A DNA stretch of 64,000 bases, from positions 1-64,000 of the forward strand of contig NZ_CVSK01000030.1 of the NCBI RefSeq assembly GCF_001180025.1, written 5' to 3'. The notes below the pieces were generated by a model, which did not search any database, was not told the origin of the DNA, and saw only the letters and a program-made list of their open reading frames with translations. Below, piece after piece: positions 52,044 to 62,625 of the stretch. Numbering within the stretch: the first letter of the stretch is position 1; the number at the start of each line of letters is the position of its first letter. The DNA is from Candidatus Pelagibacter communis (GTDB lineage Bacteria; Pseudomonadota; Alphaproteobacteria; Pelagibacterales; Pelagibacteraceae). The position numbers were made by a program, and so were the translations under genes.

Positions 52044-54135
52044 CAGCTAACAATAATAACGCAACAATATTTGTAATTTTAATCATTGGATTAACAGCCG
52101 GTCCTGCGGTATCTTTATAAGGATCACCAACCGTATCACCGGTTACAGCTGCTTTGTGAGCCTCTGAACCTTTACCTCCATGATTCCCATCTTCAATATA
52201 TTTTTTTGCATTATCCCAGGCACCACCACCAGCAGTCATTGAAACAGCTACAAAAAGTCCTGTAATAATGACTCCAAGTAACATTGCGCCTACTGCCGCT
52301 AAAGCAGCTACTTGACCACCTATTGATAGAATTATGAAATATAATACAACAGGAGAAAGAACCGGAAGCAACGACGGAATTATCATTTCTTTTATTGCTG
52401 CAACAGTTAATAAATCAACTAGTTTGGCATAATCAGGTTTTTGCTTTCTTTTCATAATACCAGGGTATTTTTTAAATTGTCTTCTCACTTCAACTACAAC
52501 CGCACCACCTGCTCTTCCAACTGCTTGCATTCCCATTGAACCAAAAAGATAAGGCAACATTCCTCCGATTAATAAACCAACGACTACATATGGGTTAGAT
52601 AAATCAAAAGTAACCACGATACCTTCTAATGCAGATCCTGCTTCTTTTGAAAAATGCTTGATGTCTTCAGTGTAAGCAGCGAATAAAACTAAAGCTCCTA
52701 AACCAGCAGAACCAATTGCATAACCTTTTGTAACAGCTTTTGTAGTGTTACCTACTGCATCTAAAGCATCAGTAGTTTTTCTAACTTTTTTATCAAGATT
52801 AGACATTTCAGCTATACCACCAGCATTATCAGTTACTGGTCCGTATGCATCTAATGCAACAACCATACCTGCTAGTGCAAGCATAGTAGTTACAGCAATT
52901 GCAATTCCAAAAAGTCCAGCAATAGAATTTGTAATTAGAATACCAGCTACAATTATCAACGCAGGAATAGCAGTTGCTTCCATAGAAACAGCTAACCCTT
53001 GAATAACGTTAGTACCATGACCAGTCGTTGATGATAAAGCAACAGATTTTACTGGTCTATAACTTGTTCCTGTATAGTATTCTGTAATCCAGATTAATAA
53101 TCCCGTAATAACTAACCCTATAACACCACAATAATATAAATCCATTCCATTAAAAGTCTTATCATTAATTGTATATTCATTTGTAAAACCAATTACATGA
53201 TCTGTAACAGGCCACAGTATTACTAGAGATGCAATTGCAGAAACAATAAATCCTTTATATAAAGCGTTCATAACGTTATTACTTTTTCCAAGTTTAACAA
53301 AAAATGTTCCTATAATAGATGTTAACAAACATGCAGCACCAATAGATAAAGGATAAATCATCATATTAAGATCACCAACAAAGAAAATTGAGGATAAAAC
53401 CATTGTTGCAACAATTGTAACAGCATATGTTTCGAATAAATCAGCAGCCATACCAGCACAATCTCCTACATTGTCACCAACGTTATCTGCTATCACAGCA
53501 GGATTTCTAGGATCATCCTCTGGAATTCCAGCTTCAACTTTACCAACTAAGTCAGCACCTACGTCTGCACCTTTTGTAAAAATTCCACCACCTAATCTTG
53601 CAAAAATAGAAATTAGAGAAGCACCAAAACCTAATGCAACTAATGCATTAACTATTTCTCTTTCTTCAACATTAGATTTCAATAATATATAATAATAAAC
53701 AGCTATAGCTAATAAAGCTAAACCAGCAACCAACATTCCAGTTACAGCTCCAGATTTAAAGGCAACTGAAAGACCTTGGGCTAAACCTTTTCTAGATGCT
53801 TCTGCTGTTCTTACGTTAGCTTCTACAGAAACTAACATTCCAACGTACCCTGCAATACCTGATAATGCAGCACCTATTAAATAACCAAGACCTACTAATG
53901 GACTAAATGCAATACTTACGATTACTAAAACTACAGCACCAACAATAGCAATAGTTTTATATTGTCTTGCTAAATATGCCTTTGCACCAATTTGAATTGC
54001 AGACGCAATATCTTGCATTTTTGCATTTCCTGCACTTGAATTAAGAATATTTTTTCCAGTTAAAAATCCATAAACGATAGATAATAAACCTGCTCCAATT
54101 GTATATAATAGTATTGTTTCGACTGTTCCGCTCAT
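52030..54135 (-). CDS. hppA: K+-independent proton-pumping membrane pyrophosphatase
   Basis: Uses pyrophosphate energy to pump protons. The 701-residue protein has about sixteen helices and the acidic pyrophosphate site, including [19 protein letters not shown] near residue 192, [19 protein letters not shown] near 220 and [11 protein letters not shown] near 436. K466 in [14 protein letters not shown] marks the potassium-independent class (Ala there means K+-dependent). I chose ATG 54135 (MSGTVET), preceded by AAGG on the sense strand; a TTG at 54183 would add 16 residues. It is 77 bp downstream of thiL and overlaps bamE. Confidence 0.94.
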   Translation of the reverse strand: MSGTVETILLYTIGAGLLSIVYGFLTGKNILNSSAGNAKMQDIASAIQIGAKAYLARQYKTIAIVGAVVLVIVSIAFSPLVGLGYLIGAALSGIAGYVGMLVSVEANVRTAEASRKGLAQGLSVAFKSGAVTGMLVAGLALLAIAVYYYILLKSNVEEREIVNALVALGFGASLISIFARLGGGIFTKGADVGADLVGKVEAGIPEDDPRNPAVIADNVGDNVGDCAGMAADLFETYAVTIVATMVLSSIFFVGDLNMMIYPLSIGAACLLTSIIGTFFVKLGKSNNVMNALYKGFIVSAIASLVILWPVTDHVIGFTNEYTINDKTFNGMDLYYCGVIGLVITGLLIWITEYYTGTSYRPVKSVALSSTTGHGTNVIQGLAVSMEATAIPALIIVAGILITNSIAGLFGIAIAVTTMLALAGMVVALDAYGPVTDNAGGIAEMSNLDKKVRKTTDALDAVGNTTKAVTKGYAIGSAGLGALVLFAAYTEDIKHFSKEAGSALEGIVVTFDLSNPYVVVGLLIGGMLPYLFGSMGMQAVGRAGGAVVVEVRRQFKKYPGIMKRKQKPDYAKLVDLLTVAAIKEMIIPSLLPVLSPVVLYFIILSIGGQVAALAAVGAMLLGVIITGLFVAVSMTAGGGAWDNAKKYIEDGNHGGKGSEAHKAAVTGDTVGDPYKDTAGPAVNPMIKITNIVALLLLAVIAA

Positions 54136-54212
54136 ATTAACCTTAAGTTGTTGGTTGTTAAAATTTAAGCCCGCACAATACAAAAAAAGATAAAAAAGAC
54201 AACGATTAACTT

Positions 54213-55172
54213 CTAAAACCGATGAATATAACCTTTAGATTTAGCTTGTATTTGCTTGCCTTTTGCATCGAATATCAAAGATCTACTTTTACCAGATACA
54301 ATTTTACCAATTTTAGTTATTTTAATTCCAGTTGTTTTAGACGCTTTTTTAATGATTCTAGCTTTCTTAATATCTGCAGTAAACAATACCTGATAATCAT
54401 CTCCATTAGAAATTAGATTAATTTTATTTAATTTTTGTTTTTTAATTAAATTACTCAATTTATTAGAAACAGGTATTTTATTTTCAAATAAGTGAAATGA
54501 TAAACTTTGTCTATTAATCATTTTGGATAAATCATCGATTAATCCATCAGAAACATCAATAGAAGAATTAGCAAATTTTAATAAATATTTTGTTAAGTTT
54601 AAAGGTAACTCTGGTTTGTAATATTTATCTACAAAGAATAATTTATCTTTATTCTTAAATTTAGCCTTATTACTTAATGCTTTAAGTCCTAAATAACTAT
54701 CTCCCAAATTTCCAGTAACATAAATATCATCATTTGATTTAGCTTTGTTACGATAAATTATTTTATTTGAGTACCCCATTGAGGTAATGGTAAAACTTAG
54801 TTTGTTTGAAAAGGTTGTGTCGCCACCACATAAATCTATACTAAATTTATTTTGTTCTGATTTGAGTGACTCTGAGATTTTATATAAATTTTTTTTTGTA
54901 AACGTTTTTTTATTACCTGAACCAGAAATAAAATAAAATTTTGGTTTAACACCTTTACAAATTAAATCAGAAATTGATGACCTTAATATTTTTTTAATTA
55001 CTAGATCGGGAGATTTAAAATTCAAAAAATGTGTACCAATATTGTATGTATCTACAGATATAACAACACCTTTCTTTTTATCAAAAAAAACATCATCATT
55101 TAAATTAAGAGCGGATTTATTTTTTTTTGCTATTTTTAAAAAATAATTATTTATTAGATCAAATTCATGCAT
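54213..55172 (-). CDS. thiL: Thiamine-monophosphate kinase
   Basis: Makes thiamine diphosphate from thiamine monophosphate. The 319-residue protein starts [15 protein letters not shown] and contains [22 protein letters not shown] (in parts) with the metal-binding Asp pair near residue 23, [13 protein letters not shown] near 113, [12 protein letters not shown] near 149 and [13 protein letters not shown] near 210. SAR11 cells usually need thiamine precursors from seawater, so a final kinase is expected; this is background knowledge. It overlaps nusB by 8 bp at the end of the riboflavin operon. Confidence 0.93.
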   Translation of the reverse strand: MHEFDLINNYFLKIAKKNKSALNLNDDVFFDKKKGVVISVDTYNIGTHFLNFKSPDLVIKKILRSSISDLICKGVKPKFYFISGSGNKKTFTKKNLYKISESLKSEQNKFSIDLCGGDTTFSNKLSFTITSMGYSNKIIYRNKAKSNDDIYVTGNLGDSYLGLKALSNKAKFKNKDKLFFVDKYYKPELPLNLTKYLLKFANSSIDVSDGLIDDLSKMINRQSLSFHLFENKIPVSNKLSNLIKKQKLNKINLISNGDDYQVLFTADIKKARIIKKASKTTGIKITKIGKIVSGKSRSLIFDAKGKQIQAKSKGYIHRF

Positions 55173-55569
55173 TGTTAGATCTTAATTTTTTTCCAACGTT
55201 ATCTAATAAAGCATTAAGATACTTTGTTTGTGAATCTTCAAGAAAAAAATTAGATGAATTTAAATATTCTTTAATTATTATATTTATAGATAAATTTGGT
55301 TTATACATAAATTCATAAGTTGCTGCTTTTAAAATTGTTTGAAAAACTTTATCTAATTTATCAAATACAAATTCATCGCCCAATTTATTATTCAATTCAT
55401 CTAAAATAAGATCATTTCTTTCTATTGTTCCTAAAACAATATCTTTAATAAATTTTTTAAATCTGTGTTTTGGAAAATCTAAGTCATCATCTTCATTATA
55501 AAATTTACCATATAATTTCTGAATAATTATAACTCTAGGGTTATTTTTTGGATTATAATGAGTTCTCAT
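55165..55569 (-). CDS. nusB: Transcription antitermination factor NusB
   Basis: Small helical RNA-binding factor used in rRNA transcription. The 134-residue protein has the Arg-rich N-terminal region (VIIQKLYGKFYNEDD), FIKDIVLGTIERNDLILDELN near residue 38 (quoted in part), and a C-terminal AATYEFMYKPNLSINIIIKEYL stretch near 87 (in part) with FLEDSQTKYLNALLDNV. The early residues are shorter and more hydrophilic than in E. coli. It sits between ribH and thiL with 4- and 8-bp overlaps, the standard ribH-nusB-thiL order. Confidence 0.9.
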   Translation of the reverse strand: MRTHYNPKNNPRVIIIQKLYGKFYNEDDDLDFPKHRFKKFIKDIVLGTIERNDLILDELNNKLGDEFVFDKLDKVFQTILKAATYEFMYKPNLSINIIIKEYLNSSNFFLEDSQTKYLNALLDNVGKKLRSNNA

Positions 55570-55958
55570 TTTTGAGATAAAACTGAGATTACAGCTTCAG
55601 CTGCTTCAGTGCCCTTTTTTCTTCTTGCTCTTGCTTGAGCCATATTTAGACAGGTAATTATTCCATTACCAATAGGTTTTTTACTATCTATAGATAATTT
55701 CATTATGGCATCTGTTGAAGCTTGAGAAATAAAATCAAAGTGTGGCGTTTGACCTTTAATTACACATCCTAGAGCTAAAAAACCATCATATTTTTTTAAA
55801 TTTTTAGAAATTGTAACTGGTATTTCAAAAGCACCAGGTACTTTTATAATTTTTATTATATTTTTTTTTGGAATTACTTTTAAAGCGCTACTTATTAAAC
55901 CATCAGCAATATCTTTATAATAATCTGCTACAACAATTAAATATTTTTTTTTCATCAA
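55566..55958 (-). CDS. ribH: 6,7-dimethyl-8-ribityllumazine synthase
   Basis: Penultimate step of riboflavin synthesis, joining the pyrimidine with 3,4-dihydroxybutanone phosphate. The 130-residue protein has YLIVVADYYKDIADGLI at the start, VPGAFEIPVTISKNLK near residue 39, ALGCVIKGQTPHFDFIS near 62 with the catalytic His, and the GNGIITCLNMAQARARR end. It overlaps ribB and nusB by 4 bp each. Somewhat shorter than the usual about 150 residues, but no core motif is missing. Confidence 0.92.
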   Translation of the reverse strand: MMKKKYLIVVADYYKDIADGLISSALKVIPKKNIIKIIKVPGAFEIPVTISKNLKKYDGFLALGCVIKGQTPHFDFISQASTDAIMKLSIDSKKPIGNGIITCLNMAQARARRKKGTEAAEAVISVLSQK

Positions 55959-57055
55959 ATTAATTCCTGTTTTGTAATTTTTATACCATAACCATCAAGA
56001 CCAATAACTTTTTTTGGTGATTTAGTGATTAATATCATGTTTTTAATTTTTAAGTCTTTAATAATTTGAGCTCCAATACCATAATTTCTTATTAACTTGT
56101 CATTTCCCTTTTTATAAAAGTCTTTGTTTTTATAATCTTTTAAAGTCTGAGTTACTGATTTTAAATTTGAGTCTTTGATAAAAACTAAAACACAATTTTG
56201 ATATTTTTTAAAATAATTTAAAGTCTTGTTAAATGAATTTGGTAGTGATTGATTTATTAGATAGTTTTGGACAACATTAGATGAAATTACTCTTACTCTT
56301 GGAGTAATACCTTTTTTTATTTTACCTTTTATTAATGCAAAGTGCTCTGAACCATCTAAAAGATTCTCATAAATTCTAATATTGTATTTTTGATTTTTTA
56401 CATCAATCTTGCTTTGCTTTTTAAGTTTAATAAGTTTTTCTTTTTTTAGTCTATATGCGATCAGATCTTCTATCTTTCCAATTTTTAATTTATGTTTTTT
56501 TGCAAAATTGAATAAATCCTGACCTTTAGCCATTGTTCCATCTTCATTCATAATTTCACAAATTACAGCAGAGTTATTTTTTTTTGCTAATTTAGATATA
56601 TCAACTGAAGCTTCAGTGTGACCAGCTCTAACAAGCACTCCACCATCTTTTGCGATAATTGGAAACACGTGACCAGGTGAAACAATCTCATTTTTATTTA
56701 CATTTTTTTTTGAAGCAATTTTGATTGTTTTCGCTCTATCTTTAGCGGATATACCTGTTGTTATTCCTTTTTTTGCTTCAATAGAAATTGTAAATGCTGT
56801 CTTGTTTCTTGATTGATTTACTGGAGACATTAAAGATAAATTTAATTTTTTTGCTTGAAGTGAGTCAAGTGCTAAACAAATTAAACCTCGTCCATATTTT
56901 GCCATGAAGTTAATGTTTTTTGCATTTGAGTCTGATGTTGAAATAACTAAATCTCCTTCATTTTCTCTTTTTTCATCGTCTACTAAAATAAACATACCAC
57001 CTTTTTTGGCTACGCTTATAATTGACTCTATTGAGGTAAAGTTATTTTTTTCCAT
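55955..57055 (-). CDS. ribB: 3,4-dihydroxy-2-butanone-4-phosphate synthase with a degenerate GTP cyclohydrolase II-like domain (RibBX type)
   Basis: The N-terminal half makes dihydroxybutanone phosphate from ribulose-5-phosphate: FILVDDEKRENEGDLVIS near residue 22 with the E-N-E-G-D metal site, and VRAGHTEASVDISKL near 135. The C-terminal half (about 215-366) has the fold of GTP cyclohydrolase II but not its zinc Cys set: no ECLTGDVFGS-RCDCG match is present (RVISSNVVQNYL in its place). So this is a RibBX-type protein, a variant described in proteobacteria. GTP opening must come from a separate ribA elsewhere. It overlaps ribE by 14 bp and ribH by 4 bp. Confidence 0.9.
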   Translation of the reverse strand: MEKNNFTSIESIISVAKKGGMFILVDDEKRENEGDLVISTSDSNAKNINFMAKYGRGLICLALDSLQAKKLNLSLMSPVNQSRNKTAFTISIEAKKGITTGISAKDRAKTIKIASKKNVNKNEIVSPGHVFPIIAKDGGVLVRAGHTEASVDISKLAKKNNSAVICEIMNEDGTMAKGQDLFNFAKKHKLKIGKIEDLIAYRLKKEKLIKLKKQSKIDVKNQKYNIRIYENLLDGSEHFALIKGKIKKGITPRVRVISSNVVQNYLINQSLPNSFNKTLNYFKKYQNCVLVFIKDSNLKSVTQTLKDYKNKDFYKKGNDKLIRNYGIGAQIIKDLKIKNMILITKSPKKVIGLDGYGIKITKQELI

Positions 57056-57635
57056 TAAAATAGTTCCTAACGTATTTAGACAAGATATCTATCTCTATGT
57101 TGACTAAACTAGATTTTTTTAAAGTTGATAAATTCGTCTCTTTGTAGGTGTGAGGAATAATCCAAATTTGGAATCCTTTTTTAGTCACTTTTGAAATTGT
57201 AAGAGAGATGCCATTCACACAGATTGATGCTTTTTCTATTAAGTGTTTTCTTTCCTTTTTAGGTAAATCAAAGTCAAAAAGAAATGATTTATCTATTTTT
57301 TTAATACTTAATACTTTACCAACAGTATCAACATGTCCTTGACAAATATGTCCTGAAATTTTTGTCCCATATTTTAAAGGTAATTCTAAGTTTATTTTGT
57401 CTTTTATTTTTAAAAATTTGAATTTTGATCGAATTATCGTTTCTTTCGAAAGATAAAATTCCATAATTTTAGATTTATATGAAATTAAAGTTAGACAAAC
57501 ACCATCACAGGCAACAGACAAACCCATGTCTTTGTTAGATACTTTAACATTACTTTTAACAAAAATGTTAAGACCTTTGGGTCTTTTAATAATTTTAGTA
57601 ATAGTACCTTGGTTATAAATTATTCCATTAAACAT
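57042..57635 (-). CDS. ribE: Riboflavin synthase alpha chain
   Basis: Dismutates two lumazines to one riboflavin. The 197-residue protein has the two tandem lumazine-binding repeats: MFNGIIYNQGTI at residue 1 and SGHICQGHVDTVGKV near 94, with VACDGVCLTLIS near 42 and SICVNGISLTISKV near 139. The repeats keep the Cys, Ser and Thr of the active site. It is 5 bp downstream of ribD and overlaps ribB by 14 bp, so the pathway is made from one transcript. Confidence 0.93.
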   Translation of the reverse strand: MFNGIIYNQGTITKIIKRPKGLNIFVKSNVKVSNKDMGLSVACDGVCLTLISYKSKIMEFYLSKETIIRSKFKFLKIKDKINLELPLKYGTKISGHICQGHVDTVGKVLSIKKIDKSFLFDFDLPKKERKHLIEKASICVNGISLTISKVTKKGFQIWIIPHTYKETNLSTLKKSSLVNIEIDILSKYVRNYFNGKK

Positions 57636-57640
57636 TTTTT

Positions 57641-58744
57641 CTAACTATATAGTGTTATTCTGTCTTTTCGTAAATTGAGATTTAGATTAATTTTTGTTTT
57701 ATATTTTTGATTCAATACATTTTGACTACTAAATTTCAAATATTCGAAGTTTTTAGAGAGATTTTTTGGACTTTTATACAAATAAAATTTATTAAAAATT
57801 TTATTCTTAATCAGTGAATTTGTTAATTTATCTCCTCCTTCAATTAGTAAATTTCTGCATCCATAATTATGTAATTTTTTCAAAATTAATTTAATGTCAA
57901 ATCTGTTATTTCGATCAATTCGAGATTTAATTAGATGAATTCCTTTTCTTTTAAATTTTGAAATTTTTAATTTGTTTGCTTTATTATAAAAAATTATAGT
58001 ATTTTTGTTATTAGAGGTTTTTATTATATAACTGTTTATTTTAGAATTTAACATGTTATCTAAAATAATTCTTTTTGGAGAAAATTTTTCAAAACCCTTC
58101 AAACGACAATTTAATTTTGGATCATCTTTATTAAGTGTTTTGTGAGTAATCATCAAACAATCATTTTGATATCTCAACATATGTGTAAATTGATCTGAAT
58201 AAGAATTTGTAATCTTTTTCTGGTTCTTGCTGTAAATAATATTGTTTTTTGAAATAGCTATTTTGCCAGTAACAAAGGGTAATTTTTTCTTTCTATTAAA
58301 AAAATAAGGCAAATAAAAACTTTCAATTTTGCTTTTTAATAAACCTTTTTTTACAATTATTTTTTTTGACTTTAAAATTTTAAAACTTTTATTTCTTACT
58401 CTTTTATCTATGTCGGTAACTGCATATATAACCTCTGAAATTCTAGATTTTATTATCGCGTCAGTACATGGTGGTGTTAATCCATGATGACAACATGGCT
58501 CTAAAGTAACATACATTTTTGAGCCTTCTAATTTTTCAAAACTATTTTTAATCGCGTTTAATTCAGCGTGTGGTCTTCCATTAAATGAGGTTTGTCCTAT
58601 GGAAATAATTTTATCATTTTTGACAATAACACAGCCTACAGAAGGATTTGATCCGGTCTGTCCATGACGAGATTTAGCCAAGTCCAAGGCTAATTCCATG
58701 TAAAATTTATCTTTTGATGAAAATTTATCTTTTTTTGTAGACAT
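57641..58744 (-). CDS. ribD: Bifunctional riboflavin deaminase-reductase
   Basis: Deaminates and then reduces the pyrimidine intermediate. The 367-residue protein has the deaminase zinc motifs [10 protein letters not shown] near residue 58 and [21 protein letters not shown] near 75 (given in part), and a C-terminal reductase domain with [13 protein letters not shown] near 165 and [14 protein letters not shown] near 300. I chose ATG 58744 (MSTKKDKF); the longer frame from 58807 would run deep into nrdR. With this start the overlap with nrdR is 20 bp. Confidence 0.92.
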   Translation of the reverse strand: MSTKKDKFSSKDKFYMELALDLAKSRHGQTGSNPSVGCVIVKNDKIISIGQTSFNGRPHAELNAIKNSFEKLEGSKMYVTLEPCCHHGLTPPCTDAIIKSRISEVIYAVTDIDKRVRNKSFKILKSKKIIVKKGLLKSKIESFYLPYFFNRKKKLPFVTGKIAISKNNIIYSKNQKKITNSYSDQFTHMLRYQNDCLMITHKTLNKDDPKLNCRLKGFEKFSPKRIILDNMLNSKINSYIIKTSNNKNTIIFYNKANKLKISKFKRKGIHLIKSRIDRNNRFDIKLILKKLHNYGCRNLLIEGGDKLTNSLIKNKIFNKFYLYKSPKNLSKNFEYLKFSSQNVLNQKYKTKINLNLNLRKDRITLYS

Positions 58745-59183
58745 CAAGCTTGTCCACGAATTGTACGAAATCTTTTTCTTCTCTAAAATTTCTGTATACA
58801 GATGCAAATCTTACATATCCAACTGGGTCTAAATCTTTTAATCCATCCATAACCATTGTCCCAATTGTATTAGTAGATATTTCACTTTGGCCAAGTTCTT
58901 CCAAAGATCTTGAAATATTACTTATGAATTTTTCTATTGTTTCTGTATCAATAGGTCTTTTTTTAAGAGCAATATAAATAGATTTAGATAACTTATCTCT
59001 ATCAAATCCTGATTTTCTTCCATTTTTTTTAACAACCATTAGCTCTCTGAATTGTACTCTTTCAAAAGTTGTAAAACGAGCTCCGCAGACGCATAGTCTT
59101 CTTCTTCTTATAGCTGTGCCATCTTCAGTTGGTCTAGAGTCGACAACAGAGGTCTCCCCTTTTTTGCATATTGAACAAATCAT
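58725..59183 (-). CDS. nrdR: Transcriptional repressor NrdR, zinc ribbon with an altered second knuckle
   Basis: Represses ribonucleotide reductase genes in response to ATP/dATP. The 152-residue protein has an N-terminal zinc ribbon and a central ATP-cone ([20 protein letters not shown] near residue 50). The first knuckle is CSIC (Cys3, Cys6), and after TAIRRRR the second reads [12 protein letters not shown]: a CxC where family members have CxxC, as though one codon was lost. Zinc and DNA binding could be weaker. It lies between glyA and ribD, the standard glyA-nrdR-ribD order. Confidence 0.92.
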   Translation of the reverse strand: MICSICKKGETSVVDSRPTEDGTAIRRRRLCVCGARFTTFERVQFRELMVVKKNGRKSGFDRDKLSKSIYIALKKRPIDTETIEKFISNISRSLEELGQSEISTNTIGTMVMDGLKDLDPVGYVRFASVYRNFREEKDFVQFVDKLDVYKKR

Positions 59184-59186
59184 CTA

Positions 59187-60494
59187 TTATAAGTTCTTAT
59201 ATATCGGAAATGATGAAGTTAAAGAAATAACTTCATTTTTTACTTCGTTTTCTATTTTGCTATTGTCTGTTGGGTTTTCAGATAAACCTTTTAGAGTTTT
59301 TGTTATTAATTCACCTACCGTTTTAAACTCATTTAACCCAAATCCACGAGTTGTAGCCGCTTGAGTTCCTAATCTTATTCCAGATGTAATCATTGGTTTT
59401 TCTGTATCAAATGGAATACCATTTTTATTACATGTAATGTTTGCTCTAGACAAACTCTCTGCTGCAAGATTTCCTTTTACATTGTAGGGTCTCAAATCAA
59501 CCAACATCAAATGTGTATCTGTTCCATCTGAATAAATTTTAAAACCATTATTTTTTAAGGTTTCTGCTAACATTTTTGCGTTTGCTAAAACAGATTTAAT
59601 GTAATCTTGAAATTCTGGTTGTAGCGCTTCAAGAAAGCCAGCTGCTTTTGCCGCAATAATATGCATTAAAGGTCCTCCCTGGTAACCAGGAAAAACGGCT
59701 GTGTTAAATTTTTTAGCAAGATCTTCATGATTAGTTAAAATTATTCCTCCTCTTGCGCTTCTAAATACTTTATGAGTTGTTGAAGTAACCACATGAGCAT
59801 AGTCACATGGATTAGGGTATCCTTTACCAGCAACTAATCCAGAGAAGTGAGCCATATCAACCATTAGATATGCTCCAACTTTATCTGCTATTTCTCTAAA
59901 TCTTTTAAAGTCAATTACTCTCGAATAAGCACTTCCGCCTGCAATGATTAGTTTAGGTTTATGTTCTAATGCAAGTTTTTCAACATTATCATAATCTATC
60001 AACTCAGATTTTTTGTCTACATCATAACCTATAGCGTTAAACCATTTACCAGACATTGAAATTTTTAATCCATGAGTAATGTGACCACCTGAATTTAAAC
60101 TCATACCCATGAACGTATCACCTGGGCTTAACAGGGCTAAAAACACTGCTCCATTAGCTTGTGCACCTGAGTGTGGTTGAGCATTTGCAAATTTACAATT
60201 AAATAATTTTTTTAATCTTTCAATAGCAAGGTTTTCTGCTACATCAACATGTTCGCAACCATTATAATATCTTTTACCAGGATAACCTTCAGCATATTTG
60301 TTAGTTAAAACTGATCCTTGTGCTTCTAATACTGCTTGAGATACTATATTTTCAGATGCAATTAGCTCTATATGTTGTTGCTGTCTAATTAATTCATCTT
60401 TTATAGCTTTATAAAGCTCTGGATCTTTTACAGATAAACTATCCTCAAAAAAACTTTTATAACTATCGTTTAAATAACTTTTTTCGCTCGACAT
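59187..60494 (-). CDS. glyA: Serine hydroxymethyltransferase
   Basis: PLP enzyme that interconverts serine and glycine with tetrahydrofolate; central to one-carbon metabolism. The 435-residue protein has [21 protein letters not shown] near residue 37 (in part), [19 protein letters not shown] near 103, [12 protein letters not shown] near 215, and the PLP Lys in [16 protein letters not shown] near 240. Length is typical. It is 2 bp after rpiB and 3 bp before nrdR. No glycine riboswitch is visible, since there is no leader. Confidence 0.96.
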   Translation of the reverse strand: MSSEKSYLNDSYKSFFEDSLSVKDPELYKAIKDELIRQQQHIELIASENIVSQAVLEAQGSVLTNKYAEGYPGKRYYNGCEHVDVAENLAIERLKKLFNCKFANAQPHSGAQANGAVFLALLSPGDTFMGMSLNSGGHITHGLKISMSGKWFNAIGYDVDKKSELIDYDNVEKLALEHKPKLIIAGGSAYSRVIDFKRFREIADKVGAYLMVDMAHFSGLVAGKGYPNPCDYAHVVTSTTHKVFRSARGGIILTNHEDLAKKFNTAVFPGYQGGPLMHIIAAKAAGFLEALQPEFQDYIKSVLANAKMLAETLKNNGFKIYSDGTDTHLMLVDLRPYNVKGNLAAESLSRANITCNKNGIPFDTEKPMITSGIRLGTQAATTRGFGLNEFKTVGELITKTLKGLSENPTDNSKIENEVKNEVISLTSSFPIYKNL

Positions 60495-60496
60495 AA

Positions 60497-60922
60497 TTAT
60501 ATTTTCTTAACCCTTCTCAAGTGTCTTCCACCGTCAAATTTTGTATTTAAAAAAACACTTACAAATTTCAAAGCATTTTTTTTAGTTATTAACCTTGACC
60601 CTAATGTAATGATGTTTGCATCGTTATGCAATCTGGATAATTTCGTTGATTTTATATTAAAACATTGTGCAGCGCGAATATTTTTATGCTTATTTGCCGC
60701 AATATTCATACCGGTTCCAGATCCACACACTAAAATACCAACATTTCTCTTATTAACTTTAACTTTTTTTGCAACTTTATGGGCATAGTCAGGATAATCA
60801 ACACTACTATCATCTTTTGGACCCAGGTCCTCAAATTTAACTTTTTTATTTTTTAAATAATTTTTAATTATTTCTTTTAATTTAAATCCAGCGTGATCTG
60901 ATGAAATAAATATTTTTTTCAA
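60497..60922 (-). CDS. rpiB: Ribose-5-phosphate isomerase B
   Basis: Interconverts ribose-5-phosphate and ribulose-5-phosphate, the substrate of RibB downstream. The 141-residue protein has the family start [20 protein letters not shown], the [14 protein letters not shown] stretch near residue 45, and the active site [18 protein letters not shown] near 62 with the catalytic Cys, plus IITLGSRLI near 105. It is 1 bp downstream of the oxygenase-like gene and 2 bp upstream of glyA. Confidence 0.94.
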   Translation of the reverse strand: MKKIFISSDHAGFKLKEIIKNYLKNKKVKFEDLGPKDDSSVDYPDYAHKVAKKVKVNKRNVGILVCGSGTGMNIAANKHKNIRAAQCFNIKSTKLSRLHNDANIITLGSRLITKKNALKFVSVFLNTKFDGGRHLRRVKKI

Positions 60923-60923
60923 A

Positions 60924-61562
60924 TTAGTTAAATTTATAATCTAAAACACAAGCAACCAAATGTATTCTATTCTCTTCTCCACCATTAAATGCATTGTGAT
61001 ACTTGGTATTATTTGTAATCCAAACAGAACCATCAGCAGGCATATGTTTCGCAACGTTATCAATAACCATGATGCAGCCAGGATTAGTAATTAAAGGTAT
61101 GTGTAATCTCGGCTCAGGATCTCTATGCCAGCTTAAAGTTGATCTTGGCTCTTTTAAAAGAATTCTTACTCTACCAAGTTTATATCTGGATGAAAGAGTG
61201 TCATATACTTCTTTAAAATAAGTATTTTCATAATCTTTTATAAATTCTGAATATAATGACTCATCAAGTGTCTCATCTCTAACAACTTCTTTTCCTGATT
61301 TATCAGGTTTTGTCCAATATACTCCTCTAGCCTTGTTACCTTTAATTGAGTCTGGGTCACCAGGTATTTGAGTTAATGATATCGCTCCAAAGTGTGTTAC
61401 ACCAGCATCTTCAAATTTTTTAATTTTAACTATTTGTTGATAAGCCTCTTGTAATTTTTCAATATCAAATTTGATATCTTGCTTTTGGAAATCACTAAAG
61501 TCTAAAACTCTATCTTCCTTTTTGACATTTAAATCTATTACTTTTGTATTTTCTATCGTCAT
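60924..61562 (-). CDS. Aspartyl/asparaginyl beta-hydroxylase-like 2-oxoglutarate/Fe(II) dioxygenase
   Basis: A 212-residue protein with a double-stranded beta-helix signature: STLSWHRDPEPRLHIPLITN near residue 141 provides the H-x-D pair and basic substrate contacts, and KYHNAFNGGEENRIHLVACVLD near 186 (in part) the distal His and the Arg for 2-oxoglutarate. An N-terminal about 60 residues are unrelated to known motifs. The target is unknown. It opens the minus-strand rpiB-glyA-nrdR-rib operon and is divergent from hemB across 73 bp, so it contains the likely start of a long transcript. Confidence 0.72.
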   Translation of the reverse strand: MTIENTKVIDLNVKKEDRVLDFSDFQKQDIKFDIEKLQEAYQQIVKIKKFEDAGVTHFGAISLTQIPGDPDSIKGNKARGVYWTKPDKSGKEVVRDETLDESLYSEFIKDYENTYFKEVYDTLSSRYKLGRVRILLKEPRSTLSWHRDPEPRLHIPLITNPGCIMVIDNVAKHMPADGSVWITNNTKYHNAFNGGEENRIHLVACVLDYKFN

Positions 61563-61635
61563 CTTGATTGCTTTCTACCCTTTTTTTTGTATATGTGTAT
61601 ATTACATTTGTCGCAATTTAAAAGTAAATTAAAAC

Positions 61636-62625
61636 ATGATTATTGGTAAATATCCCAATCTTAGACTTAGAAGAACTAGAAAAGAATCTTGGTCAAGAAG
61701 ACTGATTCAAGAAAATACTTTAAGTCCAAATGACTTTATATTACCTATTTTTTTAATAGAAGGATCTAATAAACGGCAAACAATTTCATCTATGCCGGGT
61801 GTATACAGGTATACTATTAATAGATTGAGCCAAATAGTAGACAGAGCAATAAAAAAGAAAATACCAATGGTTGCACTTTTTCCAAAAACCCAAAATGTAC
61901 GTAAAGATGAATTGGGTACAGAATCACTTAATGAAAAAAATTTAGTTTGTAGAGCAATAAAAGAAATTAAAAAAAGATACAAAAATCAAATAGGTATTAT
62001 GTGTGACGTAGCATTAGATCCCTACACATCACATGGTCATGACGGTTTAATAAAATCTAACACAATACTTAATGACGAAACTATTGAGGTTCTTATTAAT
62101 CAATCTTTACTTCAAGCAGAGATGGGTTGTGATGTACTGGCTCCTTCAGACATGATGGATGGTAGAATAGGTAAAATTAGAAAAGCTTTAGATAAAAATA
62201 AATTCCAAAATGTTCAAATATTATCTTATGCAGCAAAATATGCTTCAAGTTTTTATGGACCTTTTAGAGATGCAGTCGGTTCTAAAGGCTCGTTAAAAGG
62301 AGACAAAAAAACTTATCAGATGGATTATAGAAATTCTGATGAAGCTTTAAGAGAAGTTGCGTTAGATATTAAAGAAGGTGCTGATATGGTAATGGTTAAA
62401 CCAGGTATGCCCTACTTAGACATAATAAAATCAATAAAAGAAAAATTTAAATTACCTGTATTTGCCTATCAAGTATCAGGAGAATACAGCTTAATTCAAA
62501 CAGCGATAACGAAAAAAATAATTAATAAAGATGCTGTATATGAAAGCTTAGTTGCTTTTAAGAGAGCTGGTGCCAATGCTATAGTAAGTTATTACGCTGA
62601 TAGAATTGATAAAATAATAAAATAA
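61636..62625 (+). CDS. hemB: Delta-aminolevulinic acid dehydratase (porphobilinogen synthase)
   Basis: Condenses two aminolevulinates into porphobilinogen for haem. The 329-residue protein has SLLQAEMGCDVLAPSDMMDGR near residue 157 (in part), YAAKYASSFYGPFRDAVGS near 197 with the first active Lys, and GADMVMVKPGMPYL near 250 with the Schiff-base Lys. The metal region is MCDVALDPYTSHGHDG, with Asp in place of the zinc cysteines, so it is the magnesium-dependent form. Its TAA abuts the stop of the convergent recO. Confidence 0.96.
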   Translation: MIIGKYPNLRLRRTRKESWSRRLIQENTLSPNDFILPIFLIEGSNKRQTISSMPGVYRYTINRLSQIVDRAIKKKIPMVALFPKTQNVRKDELGTESLNEKNLVCRAIKEIKKRYKNQIGIMCDVALDPYTSHGHDGLIKSNTILNDETIEVLINQSLLQAEMGCDVLAPSDMMDGRIGKIRKALDKNKFQNVQILSYAAKYASSFYGPFRDAVGSKGSLKGDKKTYQMDYRNSDEALREVALDIKEGADMVMVKPGMPYLDIIKSIKEKFKLPVFAYQVSGEYSLIQTAITKKIINKDAVYESLVAFKRAGANAIVSYYADRIDKIIK

